A stretch of 64,000 nucleotides of DNA from Hygrocybe punicea (taxonomy: Eukaryota > Basidiomycota > Agaricomycetes > Agaricales > Hygrophoraceae). The stretch spans positions 310,001 to 374,000 of the forward strand of contig OY744470.1 of the NCBI GenBank assembly GCA_963556145.1, given 5' to 3'. The notes beneath the pieces were generated by a model. The model made no database searches. It saw only the letters and a list, made by a program, of their open reading frames with translations, and had not been told where the DNA came from. Of the stretch, positions 62,313 to 64,000 are shown in pieces (position 1 is the stretch's first letter; each line of letters begins with the position of its first letter). The position numbers and the translations under genes are program-made.

Positions 62313-63700
62313 AAATTACATACTGGTGTTCCCCTGGTGTCCACACCCCTCTGCATCCTCACCCTCGTCCCTGTTGTAGTGGTTGTGCCTGACAGATCAC
62401 ATGACTAGTCCCTTAGTCAGTAGCTCTTCCGGATGTAGTAGACAGTCGATCCATCATATCCAGATCCACCTTTCCCTTCGAGTCCTGTGTGAGCCCTGAG
62501 AGGTCCCAAGGGACCTCTCCAACATTGTGATGAGAGTGTTTTTCAACCCACCCATCTCTTTTCTCTCGGTTTCCCACTCCTTACAATTCTTTTTTCATGA
62601 GACAACCTTTTTCAGCTTCACCACCCGCTGCTGCGCAACCACAGATTTTTCCCCTTATTCTCAGTCATACCGTACTGGAGTTACCCCTCCAGCACTCTTG
62701 TTCAACCCACAAACGCCCCACGTCGCTCCAAAGACGCAGGGATGATCTGTTTCGAACAAGCAGCCCAGACTGCATCATCTTGTTCGTGTCCCATTGTCCA
62801 CCCTTCAAAGACCCAAGATGACCCCCCACAGGCTTCGTTCAACATTTTACAGTGCCACCTCATCCCACATCACTTTAGAAACACCATTGATGCCCATTTT
62901 TACACACAATGATCCACTGGCATTTTACCACATCACACTTTCGACCCCCATATTTTTTGTTGTTTCTTCTTTGTTTTCTTTCATTATTCCCAGCCCCAGG
63001 CAGGCTCATCCAACCCCATGGACACAGGTTCAATGTACCGGAGCTCCAGGCTCACCTACACCACCTCAAATCCACAGTCGCAGACCTTTTTGGTCACCTC
63101 ATGGATATGCCACATCCTCCCCATTGGACCCCCGTTCTTCTGTGTACCCCATCCCCAGGGGCATTCATTTGAGCCCTGGAACCCCATCTGATGCCCTAGA
63201 GGCCACTCATTCACTGTCAACATCCTGAAAGAGCCATTCCTGGCGTTTTGTACACACCCAACACCCAACACGCGCCATGCCACGTCAGCATTCCACGACA
63301 CCATTTCCTGTGGATCCCCACCCCAACCTATGCTCATCCAACCCCTGCACCCACATTCCACATGCCAGAGCCACCCGTTGTACTCTGTTACCCCAAATGA
63401 GACTGCCGCACCCTTCTTGGTGACCCAACGACCGCAACACGTCACCCACATCACGCACGCGTGGCCCCATTTGTTTCAACAACTGGGCACATTAACCACC
63501 TGTGTTCAACACCTACTTTCCCCCAACACCCTCCAATACCCTGAAAGAACCACCCCCACCATTTCTGGACCCACACTGGCATCTTGCATCACCATCTCAC
63601 GACCAATGTGTTCCTGGATGACCTCATTGTGTTCCCAGGCATTGAATTACCCATCCAGCATTGTTTGTAGTAAGGAAACAAGGGATTATAAATTGATCAA
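62313..63700. other. C-rich region, no gene recognised
   Basis: Pyrimidine-rich with several long frames on both strands, none with a recognisable domain, splice pattern or good start. Could be a decayed gene or element. Confidence 0.35.
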
Positions 63701-63704
63701 GAGT

Positions 63705-63935
63705 GGCACATTGAGCATGCTCAACTTCTTCCATGTTCATTGTAGCTGGTACATTGAACATGCTCAATATATATCAATTACCTCCAGTTGAGCATGGCGA
63801 GATTGCAAAGCAGCTATGAGATACATACATGACATTGGTGATGAAGAATCTATGTGTGGAGTGAGCATGCTTGGTGTGTGGACTTGGTGCATGATTGCAT
63901 GATGAGACAACATATGCATAGACCAAGCATGCTCA
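63705..63935. repeat. Cluster of GAGCATGCTC-type palindromes
   Basis: TTGAGCATGCTCAA (perfect 14-bp palindrome, about 63711-63724), TTGAACATGCTCAA (about 63754), GAGCATGCTTGG (about 63863) and its inverse CCAAGCATGCTC (about 63922) fall within 230 bp. Possible protein-binding sites; nothing else supports a function. Confidence 0.5.
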
Positions 63936-64000
63936 TGAAAGGTTTCGATGCTCAATCCATACCTATACAGTCTATCATCTCTTCCTATGATCAGAGACCA

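Noticed and set aside
62527..63791. Several overlapping open frames with Pro/Ser/His-rich content
   Set aside because: Composition-driven by C-rich DNA; no domain, splice pattern or consistent frame.

Overview
This looks like a fungal nuclear genome, most probably an Agaricomycete (mushroom-forming basidiomycete). Genes carry many 45-75 nt introns with GT...CTNAC...AG signals. Several flanking gene remnants belong to families expanded in Agaricomycetes: a multi-pass membrane family, an aminoglycoside-phosphotransferase-like kinase, and a Crinkler-type header. No species call is possible from the sequence alone.

Positions 1 to 51,424 are a head-to-tail array of a near-identical unit of about 18.7 kb (resolved spacings 18,726 and 18,766 bp). 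Left to right a unit holds: a 503-bp satellite; a + strand gene for an 839-residue protein with a ParB/sulfiredoxin-like fold; a tRNA-derived SINE; a G-rich 150-bp minisatellite; a + strand gene for a basic 300-residue protein of unknown function; a - strand gene of about 1,770 codons joining C2H2/OrsD-type zinc fingers, a tyrosine-recombinase-like domain and a RecQ-type helicase (telomere-linked-helicase-like); a 144-bp minisatellite; and a fixed 149-bp terminal segment ending in GTGTTAG. Four helicase copies are visible: A is cut by the window start, B is cut by a 200-N gap, and C and D are complete. Three copies of the basic-protein gene and two of the ParB-like gene are visible.

The strongest structural signal is that the right end of every unit is identical to the base (GTGTTAG at 6299, 31221, 50851 and 51424), while what follows differs each time: two different phases of the 503-bp satellite, the middle of a 144-bp repeat, and unique DNA. 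Constant on one side and variably truncated on the other is the pattern of end-capture arrays such as Drosophila HeT-A/TART or rotifer terminons. Here it is combined with a recombinase-helicase fusion. The innermost junction cuts the 3' end of a second, divergent ParB-like gene. I infer that the array is a subtelomeric or terminal selfish element, with the chromosome end towards position 1. No telomere repeat is present to prove this.

From 51,425 to 64,000 the DNA is single-copy and gene-poor: the truncated ParB-like gene, a 22-bp/88-bp minisatellite, pseudogene fragments (a frameshifted remnant, a kinase-like remnant with nonsense codons, a membrane-protein gene with one nonsense codon, a Crinkler header ending where a Trp codon is expected), a near-perfect 839-bp palindrome, and low-complexity tracts.
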